This document shows positions 47,835 to 57,623 of a stretch of DNA of 64,000 nt, piece after piece; position 1 is the stretch's first letter; every line of letters starts with the position of its first letter. The notes beneath the pieces are model-generated. The model did no database searches and was not told where the DNA came from. It saw nothing but the letters and a program-made list of their open reading frames with translations. The translations under genes were made by a program, and so were the position numbers. The DNA comes from an uncultured Pelosinus sp. GTDB lineage: Bacteria; Bacillota; Negativicutes; Sporomusales; Acetonemataceae. The DNA is taken from NCBI GenBank assembly GCA_900542835.1, contig UQPB01000003.1, positions 1 to 64,000 of the forward strand, read 5' to 3'.

Positions 47835-48925
47835 AGGTGATGATTATCAGCGCCCCGGTCGGCTCGGGACATATCAGGGCCGGCCAGGCGATTGGGGCTG
47901 CACTGCAGGCGGCTGATCCGCAGGTGCGAATCGATTATGCCGATGTATTTGCGTTTTTTCCAGCTGTTATTGGCGGCAGCATTTTGACCGTGTATCTGAA
48001 AGTATTGGCCGTTTTTCCCCAGGCCTACGCCGCTGCCTATGGCTGGGGCAACAGCAGCAGCCTGGCGCTATGGGGAAGAACCCTGATCAGCCGCTTTCTC
48101 GCCGGACAAATGTCGCGCTATATTCAGTCGTTTCAGCCGGACGCAATCGTTTGTACTCATGCTACTCCGGCAGGTCTGGTGGCTGATCTGCTGCGACGCC
48201 GAAAAATTGCCGTACCGGCAGTGGCTGTCGTTACCGATTATGTCGCGCACCGCCTGTGGCTGTATCCGGAGATCACCCATTATTGCGTAGCCAATGAGAC
48301 GTTGCAACAGGAACTGGCTGACGCCGGCATCGCGCCAGCTAAAAGCAGTGCCAGCGGCATTCCCGTGTCCACCGCCTTCGCCGCTGCATCCGCCGGCCGT
48401 TCCGGCAAGCTTGCGCCAGCCATTCTGATCATGGGCGGCGGCGCTGGCCTGCTGCCGATGGAGGAAATTGTCGCCTCGCTTAACTCACTGCCGGAACCGG
48501 TTTCAATCCTGGCGGTATGCGGTCGCAACCGCAAACTGTATGACCGGCTTTCGCGGCAGGCGGCGACAAGCCGTCAACGCCTGCTGGTTTACGGCTTTGT
48601 CGAGCAGGTTGACGAGTTGATGCAAGCCGCCGATTTGTTGATCACCAAGCCGGGCGGGCTGACCTGCGCCGAAGCCCTCTGCTGCGGGTTGCCGTTGCTG
48701 CTTTACCGTCCGATACCGGGGCAGGAAACAGAGAATGCCAAGCGACTGGTGCAACAGGGCGTTGCGGTGCAGGCTGATACAGCGGCACAGCTGGCAGCAT
48801 TGGCCGCTAACCTGCTGTCTGATCGGGAAAACCTGACAAAAATGAGCCGTAAGGCCTATGGCGCCGCCAAGCCGGCTGCCGCGGCGGCCATAGCTCAGCT
48901 AATTCGCCGTCTGGTTGTGAAATAA
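47831..48925 (+). CDS. UgtP/MGDG-synthase-type glycosyltransferase
   Basis: 364 aa, GTG start overlapping the folK stop, GGGGTGAACCGGGG upstream. GT28-like: N-terminal MIISAPVGSGHIRAGQAI (about 3-20), VAVVTDYVAHRLWL, and the C-terminal donor-binding KPGGLTCAEALCCGLPLLLY. The family adds a sugar from a nucleotide donor to diacylglycerol or a similar lipid at the membrane face (UgtP, MGD1) or acts in MurG-like steps. Donor and acceptor are unknown. Last gene of the fol run. Confidence 0.85.
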   Translation: MKVMIISAPVGSGHIRAGQAIGAALQAADPQVRIDYADVFAFFPAVIGGSILTVYLKVLAVFPQAYAAAYGWGNSSSLALWGRTLISRFLAGQMSRYIQSFQPDAIVCTHATPAGLVADLLRRRKIAVPAVAVVTDYVAHRLWLYPEITHYCVANETLQQELADAGIAPAKSSASGIPVSTAFAAASAGRSGKLAPAILIMGGGAGLLPMEEIVASLNSLPEPVSILAVCGRNRKLYDRLSRQAATSRQRLLVYGFVEQVDELMQAADLLITKPGGLTCAEALCCGLPLLLYRPIPGQETENAKRLVQQGVAVQADTAAQLAALAANLLSDRENLTKMSRKAYGAAKPAAAAAIAQLIRRLVVK

Positions 48926-48957
48926 TTCGCAGCCAGGATTTTTTTTACACGAATTCC

Positions 48958-48986
48958 TTGACCTATATTTTACAGATAGTTATAAT
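48958..48986 (+). promoter_or_regulatory. Sigma-A promoter for dprA-topA
   Basis: TTGACC (48958-48963), 17-nt spacer, TATAAT (48981-48986), about 48 nt before the dprA ATG. Confidence 0.85.
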
Positions 48987-49034
48987 AAATTATCGTAAAT
49001 CCTGTCGGCAGCAGCCGTATTGATCGGAGGAGCG

Positions 49035-50114
49035 ATGGAAACTGCTTATCTTGCCGCATTACTTACGGTTCAGGGAATAGGCCAGGAACGGGTCAGAGCC
49101 TTAGTTCGCTACTTTGGCAGCGCCCGCGCCGGCTGGCTTGCCGACAGCTCCGCTTTAAGCGCTTGCGGCTGCCTGCCCGCCGCCGTTGTTGACAGCTTGC
49201 TGGAGGTGCGACGCCGGCTTGCGCCGGCTGATTTGCTCAGCGGCTGGCGGCAGCAGGGAATTTTTGTTGTCGCGCGGCGGGATGCCGCTTATCCGGCCGG
49301 ACTGAAAACCATCTATCACCCGCCGGAATTATTGTTTTATCGCGGTTCATTGCCTGAGCACGACCGGCTGCTGGCGATTGTCGGCACCAGGCGGGCTTCC
49401 GCTTATGGAAAGAATGCGGCCAGGCAGCTGGCGGCTGCTTTAGCGTCGGCCGGTTTCTGGGTGGTTAGCGGCGCGGCCAGCGGCATTGATACGGCAGCGC
49501 ATCACGGCGCGCTTGAAACCGGCAGGACAATTGCTGTTCTTGGCTGCGGCGTCGATGTTAGCTATCCGCGGCAAAACGCACGCCTGCTCGAGGCAATTGC
49601 CGCCACCGGCGCGGTTGTATCCGAATATCCTCCCGGCACCCAGCCGCTGCCGGGTCTGTTTCCTGCCCGCAACCGGATCATCAGCGGACTGGCGCGCGGC
49701 GTCGTTATTGTTGAAGCCGCAGAAAAAAGCGGCGCACTGATTACCGCTGACGCCGCCCTCGAGCAAAATCGCGATGTTTTTGCTGTGCCGGGAAGTATCT
49801 TTTCGCCGCAAAGCCGCGGTGCGCATCTGTTAATTAAGCAGGGAGCAAAATTGGTTGACTGCGCAGCCGATATTTTGGAAGAATATCAAATAGAATACTG
49901 TGTAAACAAAGCGCTGCCTCAGTTCAGTCCTGCTCAGACCGCCGTTCACAATGCTTTATCGGCAGAGCTGCCGTTGTCTGTGGAAGAAATTGTAATGCGA
50001 ACCAATCTGGCTGTGGCTGACGTATCCTATATATTATTGCAGTTTGAGCTGCAGGGGCTTGTCCGTGCTGAAGGACAACGCTATGTGCGAAGCGCTTGGG
50101 AGGGAATTTATTGA
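49035..50114 (+). CDS. dprA: DNA processing protein DprA (Smf)
   Basis: 359 aa from the ATG at 49035 with CGGAGGAG upstream. N-terminal SAM/HhH-like part, Rossmann-like core with AIVGTRRASAYGKNAAR, SGAASGIDTAAHHGALE and FPARNRIISGLARGVVIVEAAEKSG, and a C-terminal winged helix (about 300-355). It loads RecA on incoming single-stranded DNA in natural transformation. Its stop overlaps the topA TTG. Confidence 0.96.
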   Translation: METAYLAALLTVQGIGQERVRALVRYFGSARAGWLADSSALSACGCLPAAVVDSLLEVRRRLAPADLLSGWRQQGIFVVARRDAAYPAGLKTIYHPPELLFYRGSLPEHDRLLAIVGTRRASAYGKNAARQLAAALASAGFWVVSGAASGIDTAAHHGALETGRTIAVLGCGVDVSYPRQNARLLEAIAATGAVVSEYPPGTQPLPGLFPARNRIISGLARGVVIVEAAEKSGALITADAALEQNRDVFAVPGSIFSPQSRGAHLLIKQGAKLVDCAADILEEYQIEYCVNKALPQFSPAQTAVHNALSAELPLSVEEIVMRTNLAVADVSYILLQFELQGLVRAEGQRYVRSAWEGIY

Positions 50115-52321
50115 GTAAGGTACTTGTGGTAGTCGAATCGCCGGCTAAAGCAAAAACCATAGAAAAGTTTCTCGGCAAAACCTATTCGGTCAAAGCGTCA
50201 ATGGGTCATTTGCGCGATCTGCCGAAAAGCCAGTTCGGGGTTGATGTCGACGCCGATTTTTCGCCTAAATATATTAACATTCGCGGCAAAGGCGATCTCA
50301 TCAAGCAGCTGCGGGAGGAAGCCAAGAAGGCAGGCAAAGTCTATCTGGCAACTGACCCGGATCGCGAAGGTGAGGCGATTGCCTGGCATTTGGCGCATTT
50401 ATTGAACATTTCACCCGACAGTTCCTGCCGGGTTACCTTTAATGAGATTACGAAACCGACGATTCAAAGCTCGGTGAAAAAAGCCCGGCCGATTAATTTG
50501 CCGCAGGTTGATGCGCAGCAGGCCAGGCGCATTTTAGACCGGATTGTCGGCTATAAACTCAGTCCGCTTTTGTGGCGCAAGGTCCGCAAGGGACTAAGCG
50601 CCGGGCGGGTGCAATCTGTTGCCGTGCGGCTGATTTGCGATCGAGAGCGTGAAATTGACGCTTTTGTCGCCAAAGAATACTGGACGATTGCGGCCCGGCT
50701 GCGCGCCCACAGTAAATCGGGCCTGTTTGACGCCGAGTTAACGCATGTGGACGGCAAGAAACCGGAAATTGCCAATGAAGCCCAGGCAGCGCTGCTGGTG
50801 GATGAGGCTGCCGGACAGAGCTGGCTGGTCAGGGAGATTAAGCGACGGGAACGGCGCCGCAATCCGGCGCCGCCGTTTACCACCAGCACGCTGCAGCAGG
50901 ACGCCTTTCGCAAGCTGGGATTTACTTCCCGCAAAATCATGATGCTGGCGCAGCAGTTGTATGAAGGCCTTGAACTTGGCACGTCCGGCGCGGTTGGCTT
51001 GATCACCTACATGCGTACTGATTCGACCCGGGTGGCGGCAACGGCGCAGGAAGAGACCCGCCAGCTGATTGGCGACAAATTCGGCCCGGCTTATCTGCCT
51101 GAGCAGGCGCCCGTATATGCGGCCGGAAAGAAAGCCCAGGACGCGCACGAAGCCATCCGTCCCACCAGCCTGAACCTGCCGCCGGAAGCGGTAGCCGCTT
51201 ATCTGACACGGGATCAACTGAATCTGTACAGGCTGATCTGGCAACGGTTTATCGCCAGTCAGATGAGTCCCGCCGTCTATGATACGCTGACTGTCGATAT
51301 TGCCGCCGGACGCTTAGCTTTCCGGGCTTTGGGATCGCAGTTGAAGTTTCCCGGCTTTCTCTCCATCTACACCGAAGGCAGAGAAGACGGGGATGCGGAT
51401 AAAGAGAAGGATGTCATTTTACCCGAACTGACGCCAGGGCAGGAATTGAAGCTGCATAAGCTGCTGCCCAAGCAGCATTTTACCGAGCCGCCGCCGCGTT
51501 ATTCGGAGGCGACACTGGTCAAAACGCTTGAGGAAAAAGGTATTGGCCGTCCCAGTACCTACTCGCCGATTATCGAAACAATTCTGGCCAGAGACTATGT
51601 GATCAAAGAGGAGAAGCGCCTGCGGCCGACAGAGCTGGGCTTTGTTGTCGTCGATCTTTTAAAGCAGTATTTCCCTGATATTGTGGATGTCGCTTTTACG
51701 GCCGGCATGGAAAGCAAGCTGGATGAAGTGGCTGACAGCGAGTTGTCGCCGGTCAAATTGCTGCGCGATTTTTATCAGCCATTCATGGAGACGCTGAATC
51801 AGGCGGAAGAGGAAATCGGCCATGTTGAACTGCCGGTGGAAGTCAGCGATGTCGCCTGCGAGCATTGCGGCCGGATGATGGTTGTGAAAAAAGGCCGCTA
51901 CGGCGCGTTTCTCGCCTGCCCCGGTTTTCCCGCCTGCCGCAACACCAAGCCGATTGTCAAAGAAACCGGTGCCTCCTGCCCGGTATGCGGCGGTGCTGTT
52001 GTTGAGCGGAAGAGTAAGCGCGGCAAAGTGTTTTATGGCTGCCAAAACTACCCGGAATGCAAATTTGTCACGTGGGACGAGCCGCTGCCTTCTTCGTGCG
52101 TGGAATGCCATTCGTTTATGGCTGCTCACAAATACGCGCGAGGCCAGGTTGTCGTGCGCTGCAGCAATGCCGATTGCGTTACCAATCAAAAACCGGCTGC
52201 GGCAAAAACAGGCAAAACAGCCGGCAGAGCCAGTCAGGCGGGAAAAACGGCCAAGACAGCTAAGACAGCTAAGACGGCCACAAAATCCAAACGCGCGACA
52301 AAGCAGGTAAAGAGGGGATAG
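50111..52321 (+). CDS. topA: DNA topoisomerase I
   Basis: 736 aa from the TTG at 50111 with GGGAGGG upstream. Toprim start VVVESPAKAKTIEKFLG, DPDREGEAIAWHLA, catalytic Tyr300 in ITYMRTDSTR, then three C-terminal zinc-ribbon repeats (CEHC…CPGFPAC, CPVC…CQNYPEC, CVEC…CSNADC). The tail is Lys/Ala/Thr-rich and contains three tandem AKT units (DNA near 52253-52279), a DNA-binding basic tail. It relaxes negative supercoils. DprA-topA-trmFO order is as in B. subtilis. Confidence 0.97.
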   Translation: MSKVLVVVESPAKAKTIEKFLGKTYSVKASMGHLRDLPKSQFGVDVDADFSPKYINIRGKGDLIKQLREEAKKAGKVYLATDPDREGEAIAWHLAHLLNISPDSSCRVTFNEITKPTIQSSVKKARPINLPQVDAQQARRILDRIVGYKLSPLLWRKVRKGLSAGRVQSVAVRLICDREREIDAFVAKEYWTIAARLRAHSKSGLFDAELTHVDGKKPEIANEAQAALLVDEAAGQSWLVREIKRRERRRNPAPPFTTSTLQQDAFRKLGFTSRKIMMLAQQLYEGLELGTSGAVGLITYMRTDSTRVAATAQEETRQLIGDKFGPAYLPEQAPVYAAGKKAQDAHEAIRPTSLNLPPEAVAAYLTRDQLNLYRLIWQRFIASQMSPAVYDTLTVDIAAGRLAFRALGSQLKFPGFLSIYTEGREDGDADKEKDVILPELTPGQELKLHKLLPKQHFTEPPPRYSEATLVKTLEEKGIGRPSTYSPIIETILARDYVIKEEKRLRPTELGFVVVDLLKQYFPDIVDVAFTAGMESKLDEVADSELSPVKLLRDFYQPFMETLNQAEEEIGHVELPVEVSDVACEHCGRMMVVKKGRYGAFLACPGFPACRNTKPIVKETGASCPVCGGAVVERKSKRGKVFYGCQNYPECKFVTWDEPLPSSCVECHSFMAAHKYARGQVVVRCSNADCVTNQKPAAAKTGKTAGRASQAGKTAKTAKTAKTATKSKRATKQVKRG

Positions 52322-52322
52322 T

Positions 52323-53639
52323 ATGGAACAAGTTACCGTTATCGGCGCCGGTTTGGCCGGCAGTGAGGCTGCCTGGCAGATTGCCCGGTCGGGCGTCCGG
52401 GTCGTTCTTTATGAAATGCGCCCCGGCACCATGCCGCCGGCCCACCAGTCGGACCAATTCGCCGAGCTGGTCTGCAGCAATTCACTACGGGCCGCCGGTG
52501 TCGAGAATGCCGCCGGTTTGTTAAAGGAAGAGATGCGCCAGCTAGGCTCCCTGATCATGGAGGCGGCAGACGCCCACCGCCTGCCCGCCGGCGGTGCTCT
52601 GGCCGTAGACCGGGAGGGGTTCAGCGCCTATGTAACCGACCGTTTGGCCGCGCATCCGCTGGTGCGCATTGTTCGCGAGGAAGTCACCGCAATCCCGGAG
52701 GGAATTGTCGTTTTTGCCAGCGGTCCGCTGACTTCACCAACGCTTTCTCTGGCTATCCGCGAATTGACTGGCAGCGAAGGCCTGTACTTTTACGATGCCG
52801 CCGCGCCGATTGTCAGCGGCGATTCGCTGGATATGGACGTGATTTACCGTGCTTCGCGCTACGGCAAGGGCGATAGCGATTATTTGAACTGTCCGATGAA
52901 CCGTGAGCAATATGAGCAGTTTTGGCAGGCGTTGGTCCAGGCTGAAACCGCCCCGGTGAAGGAGTTTGAAAAAGAGATTTATTTTGAGGGCTGCATGCCG
53001 GTTGAAATTATGGCCGCCCGCGGTATTGAAACCCTGCGGTTCGGTCCGTTAAAGCCGGTCGGGCTGCCCGACCCCCGCAGCGGCGACACACCGTGGGCGG
53101 TGGTGCAGCTGCGCCAGGATAACGCGGCTGCGACGCTTTATAATCTGGTTGGTTTTCAAACCCATCTGAAGTGGCCGGAGCAGCAGCGGGTATTCCGGAT
53201 GATACCGGGCCTGGGCAATGCCGAGTTTGTCCGCCTGGGCGTTATGCACCGCAATACCTACATTAATTCGCCGCTCGTGCTGCTGCCCAGCCTGCAGCTG
53301 CGAACCGACGCCCGCCTCTTTTTCGCCGGGCAGATGACCGGCGTTGAAGGGTATGTCGAGTCGGCGGCAGCAGGCATTATGGCAGGAATTAACGCCGCCC
53401 GGCTGGCCAAGGGCAAGGATGTTCTCACACTGCCCCGCGAAACGGCGCATGGGTCGCTGGCACATTATATTACCCATGCCGATCCGGGCGTGTTTCAGCC
53501 GATGAATATCAACTTTGGTTTGCTGCCGCCGCTTGAACGCCGGGTAAAAATCAAGAAAGAAAAAAACCGGCAAATTGCCGAGCGGGCATTGACCAGTCTG
53601 TGTGAATTTATAGAAAAGTTTGACAATATTCTTGCGTAG
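52323..53639 (+). CDS. trmFO: Folate-dependent tRNA (uracil54-C5)-methyltransferase TrmFO
   Basis: 438 aa, starts 1 nt after topA. FAD-binding GAGLAGSEAAWQIARSG (8-24), CSNSLRAA and PLVLLP regions, and FFAGQMTGVEGYVESAAAG near the end. It uses methylenetetrahydrofolate and FAD to make m5U54 in tRNA. Nearby folate genes are a plausible supply link but lie in another transcript. Confidence 0.97.
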   Translation: MEQVTVIGAGLAGSEAAWQIARSGVRVVLYEMRPGTMPPAHQSDQFAELVCSNSLRAAGVENAAGLLKEEMRQLGSLIMEAADAHRLPAGGALAVDREGFSAYVTDRLAAHPLVRIVREEVTAIPEGIVVFASGPLTSPTLSLAIRELTGSEGLYFYDAAAPIVSGDSLDMDVIYRASRYGKGDSDYLNCPMNREQYEQFWQALVQAETAPVKEFEKEIYFEGCMPVEIMAARGIETLRFGPLKPVGLPDPRSGDTPWAVVQLRQDNAAATLYNLVGFQTHLKWPEQQRVFRMIPGLGNAEFVRLGVMHRNTYINSPLVLLPSLQLRTDARLFFAGQMTGVEGYVESAAAGIMAGINAARLAKGKDVLTLPRETAHGSLAHYITHADPGVFQPMNINFGLLPPLERRVKIKKEKNRQIAERALTSLCEFIEKFDNILA

Positions 53640-53703
53640 TTTGTCGTTATATGTTACTATAAAGTGTGAATTTCAATTTGGAAATTCATAAAAGGTAATG
53701 CTG

Positions 53704-54612
53704 ATGAATAGATATGACAAAGCCGTTGCAGAGTTTATTCTGTATCTAAAACTGGAAAAGAACGCCTCGGAGCATACTGTCAGCGGCTACCAGACGGATA
53801 TTGCCGATTTCCGGCAATATGCGGGCACGCAGCCGGGATTTGACGACAGGCCGGATGCTGTCAATCCGATGTTGATCCGGTCATATCTGGCGCATATGAA
53901 ACGGCAAGAATACGGACGGCGCACGATTGCCCGCCGTATTGCGGCATTACGTTCGTTTTTTCGTTTTCTTTGCCGTGAGAATGCGCTTGAGGACAATCCA
54001 TTCCAGTTGATTCATACGCCTAAGCTGGAAAAACGTCTGCCCGCCTTTCTCGACGAGTCGGAACTGAATGCTTTATTCACTCTGCCGGGGACTGATCCGC
54101 TGGGCCTGCGTGACTTGGCGATTCTGGAACTGCTTTACGCTACCGGCGTTCGTGTCAGCGAATTGGCGGGACTTAATCTTTATGACCTGGATTTTGACAG
54201 CCGCCTGGTTCTGGTATACGGCAAAGGAGCCAAAGAGCGAATTGTGCCGGTCGGCCGAAAAGCCATTGCCGCGCTGACCGCTTATCTTGAGCGGGCACGG
54301 CCCCGGCTTTATGCCCGCAACTCCGGGCGGGAACATCAAAAGCTGTTCGTCAACAACCGCGGCGGGCCGCTTACGGACCGCAGCGTCCGCCGCATCCTGG
54401 AAGGTTATGTTGACAAGCTGGCTCTCGCCAAGCATGTTACACCACACACGATCCGGCACAGCTTTGCCACTCATTTGCTTGATCATGGCGCCGATCTGCG
54501 GTTTGTGCAGGAGCTTTTGGGGCATGTCAGTCTTTCCACAACTCAGCTTTATACACACATTACCAAGGAGAAGCTGAAAGCGGTTTACCGTCAGGCTCAT
54601 CCCCGGGCATAG
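53704..54612 (+). CDS. xerC: Tyrosine recombinase XerC (CodV)
   Basis: 302 aa from the ATG at 53704 (8 nt after AAAGG; ATG 53698 is closer). N-terminal SAM-like core-binding domain (1-90), catalytic domain with Arg150 in TGVRVSEL, Lys in YGKGAKERIVP, HxxR in HTIRHSFATH, His in LGHVSLSTTQ and the nucleophile Tyr283. With XerD it resolves chromosome dimers at dif. Placement before hslVU-codY matches B. subtilis codV. Confidence 0.95.
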   Translation: MNRYDKAVAEFILYLKLEKNASEHTVSGYQTDIADFRQYAGTQPGFDDRPDAVNPMLIRSYLAHMKRQEYGRRTIARRIAALRSFFRFLCRENALEDNPFQLIHTPKLEKRLPAFLDESELNALFTLPGTDPLGLRDLAILELLYATGVRVSELAGLNLYDLDFDSRLVLVYGKGAKERIVPVGRKAIAALTAYLERARPRLYARNSGREHQKLFVNNRGGPLTDRSVRRILEGYVDKLALAKHVTPHTIRHSFATHLLDHGADLRFVQELLGHVSLSTTQLYTHITKEKLKAVYRQAHPRA

Positions 54613-54670
54613 CTTAGCTCGCCGGCAAGCAACATTCGCTTCCAGTCAAAATGGCAGCGGGAGGGATTAT

Positions 54671-55216
54671 ATGTTTCATGCGACCACGATTATCGCTGTG
54701 CGGCATCAGGGTAAAACCGCATTTGCCGGTGATGGTCAGGTGACGTTTGGCGGCAATACAATTATGAAGCATCATGCCAGAAAAGTACGGACACTGTATC
54801 ACGGCAAGGTGCTGGCCGGATTTGCCGGCTCTGTTGCCGACGCCTTCACCCTGTTTGAAAAATTCGAGAGCAAGCTGGAAGAGTTTCACGGCAATATGAT
54901 GCGAGCCGCTGTCGAGTTAGCGAAGGAATGGCGGCTTGACCGGGTTTTGCGCCGGCTGGAAGCGCTTTTGATTGTTGCCGATTCCGAACGTCTGTTGATT
55001 TTATCCGGTAACGGCGAGGTTATCGAACCTGACGACGGTGTTGCCGCTATCGGCTCCGGCGGTCCCTACGCCCTGGCCGCAGCGAGGGCGCTTGTCGGCT
55101 ATTCAGCATTGCCGGCAGCGGAAATTGCCCGTCAGGCTTTGCTGATCGCGGCCGGTATCTGCGTGTATACCAATGAGCAGATTACTGTGGAAGAATTGCA
55201 AAGCAGGGAGGGGTGA
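54671..55216 (+). CDS. hslV: HslV (ClpQ) protease subunit
   Basis: 181 aa, ATG with GGGAGGG upstream. An N-terminal threonine follows a short propeptide (MFHA, then TTIIAVRH, Thr5). GKTAFAGDGQVTFG and AAGICVYTNEQ are typical of the proteasome-like fold. It forms the double-hexamer peptidase core that works with HslU. Overlaps the upstream GTG of hslU. Confidence 0.97.
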   Translation: MFHATTIIAVRHQGKTAFAGDGQVTFGGNTIMKHHARKVRTLYHGKVLAGFAGSVADAFTLFEKFESKLEEFHGNMMRAAVELAKEWRLDRVLRRLEALLIVADSERLLILSGNGEVIEPDDGVAAIGSGGPYALAAARALVGYSALPAAEIARQALLIAAGICVYTNEQITVEELQSREG

Positions 55217-55218
55217 AC

Positions 55219-56601
55219 TTGACCGAGTTGACGCCAAGGCAGATTGTCGATGAGCTTAACAAGTATATCGTCGGGCAGAACCAGGCGAAGAAAGCGGTGG
55301 CAATCGCTTTGCGGAATCGCTGGCGCAGCAGGCTGCTGCCTGAAGCGATGCGGGATGAGGTTATACCGAAAAACATTCTGATGATCGGACCGACCGGGGT
55401 GGGAAAGACGGAAATCGCCAGACGTCTGGCCAAGCTGGTTAACGCCCCGTTCGTTAAAGTGGAGGCCACAAAGTTTACCGAAATCGGCTATGTAGGCCGT
55501 GATGTCGAATCGATGGTGCGGGATTTGGTCGAAATATCCATTCGCATGGTTAAACAGGAGCGGATGCTGGCGGTTACGGATAAAGCCAAGGAATTGGCGG
55601 ATGAGCATATTGTCAGCTGCTTCTGTCCCGCACCCAAGGAAACAGCCCGCAATCCATTTGAACTGCTGTTCTCCGCATCGGCGGCAAACAGCGATCCCCA
55701 AACAGAGGCCAAGACCGATGATCAAACTGAACGCGCCTTTTGGCGCGACCGCCTGCAGAAGGGCGAATTGGAAGATGAACTGATTGAAATTGCCGTCGAA
55801 GATAACAACCATCCGCCCCTCGGCATGTTTGCCGGTTCCGGTATGGAAGAAATGGGCATCAATCTCGGCGATATGCTGGGCAGTCTGCTGCCGAAAAAAA
55901 CCAAAAAACGCAAATTATCTGTAGCCAATGCCAGGAAAATTCTCATACAGGAAGAGGCCCAAAAGCTGATTGATATGGACCAGGTTATTTCGTCCTCCGT
56001 TCAGCTCGCTGAAAACACGGGCATTATCTTTCTGGATGAAATAGATAAAGTCGCAGGCCGCGGCCGCTCGAACGGACCCGATGTATCACGCGAAGGAGTC
56101 CAGCGTGATATTTTGCCGATCGTTGAGGGCTCGACTGTTGTCACCAAATATGGGCCGGTTAAAACCGATCACATTTTATTCATCGCCGCCGGCGCATTTC
56201 ACATTTCCAAACCGTCCGATCTGATTCCCGAGCTGCAGGGCCGGTTTCCGATCCGGGTTGAATTAACCAGTTTATCGAAAGAGGACTTCAGGCAAATTCT
56301 TACCGAGCCTTCACAGGCGCTGATCAAACAATACGCATGTTTACTGGCGGCAGAGGGAGTCACGGTCAGCTTTTCCGATGACGCTGTTGACGAAATTGCC
56401 GATATTGCCTGTACCATTAACGCCAATACAGAAAATATCGGCGCCCGCCGGTTATACACAGTGATGGAGAAACTGCTGGAACAACTATCTTATGAAGCTC
56501 CCGAGCTTGAGCAAAAGGAAATCTGTATTGACCGGGATTATGTCCGGACGATGCTCAGCCATATCATAGTTGATCAGAATCTAAGTCACTATATTTTATG
56601 A
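55219..56601 (+). CDS. hslU: HslU (ClpY) ATPase subunit
   Basis: 460 aa from the TTG at 55219, well spaced from GGGAGGGG; a GTG at 55213 is also in frame. It starts TELTPRQIVDELNKYIVGQ; Walker A GPTGVGKTEIARRLA, pore motif GYVGRD, I domain (about 110-230), Walker B IIFLDEIDKVAG. It unfolds substrates and feeds them to HslV in the cytoplasm. Confidence 0.97.
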   Translation: MTELTPRQIVDELNKYIVGQNQAKKAVAIALRNRWRSRLLPEAMRDEVIPKNILMIGPTGVGKTEIARRLAKLVNAPFVKVEATKFTEIGYVGRDVESMVRDLVEISIRMVKQERMLAVTDKAKELADEHIVSCFCPAPKETARNPFELLFSASAANSDPQTEAKTDDQTERAFWRDRLQKGELEDELIEIAVEDNNHPPLGMFAGSGMEEMGINLGDMLGSLLPKKTKKRKLSVANARKILIQEEAQKLIDMDQVISSSVQLAENTGIIFLDEIDKVAGRGRSNGPDVSREGVQRDILPIVEGSTVVTKYGPVKTDHILFIAAGAFHISKPSDLIPELQGRFPIRVELTSLSKEDFRQILTEPSQALIKQYACLLAAEGVTVSFSDDAVDEIADIACTINANTENIGARRLYTVMEKLLEQLSYEAPELEQKEICIDRDYVRTMLSHIIVDQNLSHYIL

Positions 56602-56644
56602 ACCGCTACAATACACTCATCATTTTGAAAGGCAGGAGAACGAA

Positions 56645-57424
56645 ATGCAAACATTGCTGGAACGTACACGCAAAATTAACAAATTGCTGCAGAAATCGGA
56701 AAAGGTTGAGTATGAGGAAATATCTTCAGTCTTATGTCATGTAATTAATGCCAATATCTACATTGTTGATAAGAAGGGCATTGTGCTTGGCTACGCACTG
56801 CTGGATGATTTTGAATGTGACATGATGAAGGAACTGGTTCTGGAGCAGCGTCTGTTCCCGGAACGTTACACCGAATGGCTGCTGAAAATTACGGAAACCT
56901 CTCCCAATCTGCAGCTGCAGCATGGCATGTGTGCGTTTAGTCCTGATCCCACAGCCTGCATCTTCAACGACAAATTCACCACGATCATTCCCATTTATGG
57001 CAGCGGCGACCGGCTGGGAACACTGCTGGTGGCTAAATTTCACGATCAACTGACTGATGATGACATCATGCTGGCCGAATATGGCGCAACTGTTGTCGGG
57101 ATGGAGATTCTGCGGGACCGCAGCGACAAGATTGAAGAGGAGGCGCGCAAAAAGGCGACCGTTCAAGTCGCGTTGGGAACGCTTTCTTACTCTGAACTGG
57201 AGGCGGTCATTCATATCCTCAGTGAACTGGACGGCAGTGAGGGATTGCTGGTAGCCAGTAAAATCGCCGACAGAGTCGGCATTACCCGCTCGGTTATTGT
57301 CAATGCGCTGCGAAAATTTGAAAGCGCGGGTGTAATTGAGTCAAAATCGCTGGGGATGAAGGGAACCTACATCCGGGTTCTCAATGAGCGCCTGTTGGAT
57401 GAACTGAAAAAAATGAAAAAATAA
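56645..57424 (+). CDS. codY: Global transcriptional repressor CodY
   Basis: 259 aa, ATG with GGCAGGAG upstream. N-terminal GAF domain for branched-chain amino acids (about 1-155: LLERTRKINKLLQKS, FSPDPTACIFNDKFTTIIP-type core), linker helix, and a C-terminal winged helix with RVGITRSVIVNALRKFESAGVIES (two parts around residues 216-239). It senses isoleucine/valine/leucine and GTP and represses starvation genes. Last gene before a strong terminator. Confidence 0.96.
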   Translation: MQTLLERTRKINKLLQKSEKVEYEEISSVLCHVINANIYIVDKKGIVLGYALLDDFECDMMKELVLEQRLFPERYTEWLLKITETSPNLQLQHGMCAFSPDPTACIFNDKFTTIIPIYGSGDRLGTLLVAKFHDQLTDDDIMLAEYGATVVGMEILRDRSDKIEEEARKKATVQVALGTLSYSELEAVIHILSELDGSEGLLVASKIADRVGITRSVIVNALRKFESAGVIESKSLGMKGTYIRVLNERLLDELKKMKK

Positions 57425-57431
57425 TTGCCGT

Positions 57432-57470
57432 AACACAAAAAAGCCGTCAGAATGGCGGCTTTTTTGTGTT
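57432..57470 (+). terminator. Strong terminator after codY
   Basis: aacacaaaaaagccg/cggcttttttgtgtt, 15-bp stem with loop tcagaatgg and six T in the 3' arm; A-rich on the 5' side, so it can work on both strands. Confidence 0.92.
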
Positions 57471-57529
57471 ATGATTCAAGTCAGACCTATGTCCTATTTT
57501 GCGGCGATATCGTTGAGACAAACTCTGGA

Positions 57530-57558
57530 TTGAAGGAAATGCGTAATTCCTGTAGAAT
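57530..57558 (+). promoter_or_regulatory. Sigma-A-like promoter of the flagellar operon
   Basis: TTGAAG (57530-57535), 17-nt spacer, TAGAAT (57553-57558). Confidence 0.6.
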
Positions 57559-57572
57559 TATGGTATGGTGTG

Positions 57573-57599
57573 TAGATAAAGATTAAAACTTGCCGATTT
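57573..57599 (+). promoter_or_regulatory. Sigma-28 (SigD/FliA)-like promoter of the flagellar operon
   Basis: TAGA (57573-57576), 15-nt spacer, GCCGATTT (57592-57599), against the known TAAA-N15-GCCGATAA. It lies about 25 nt before the flgB start, which leaves only a very short leader. Confidence 0.5.
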
Positions 57600-57623
57600 T
57601 GCTTGTTGTGGAGGAGGGCTTTC

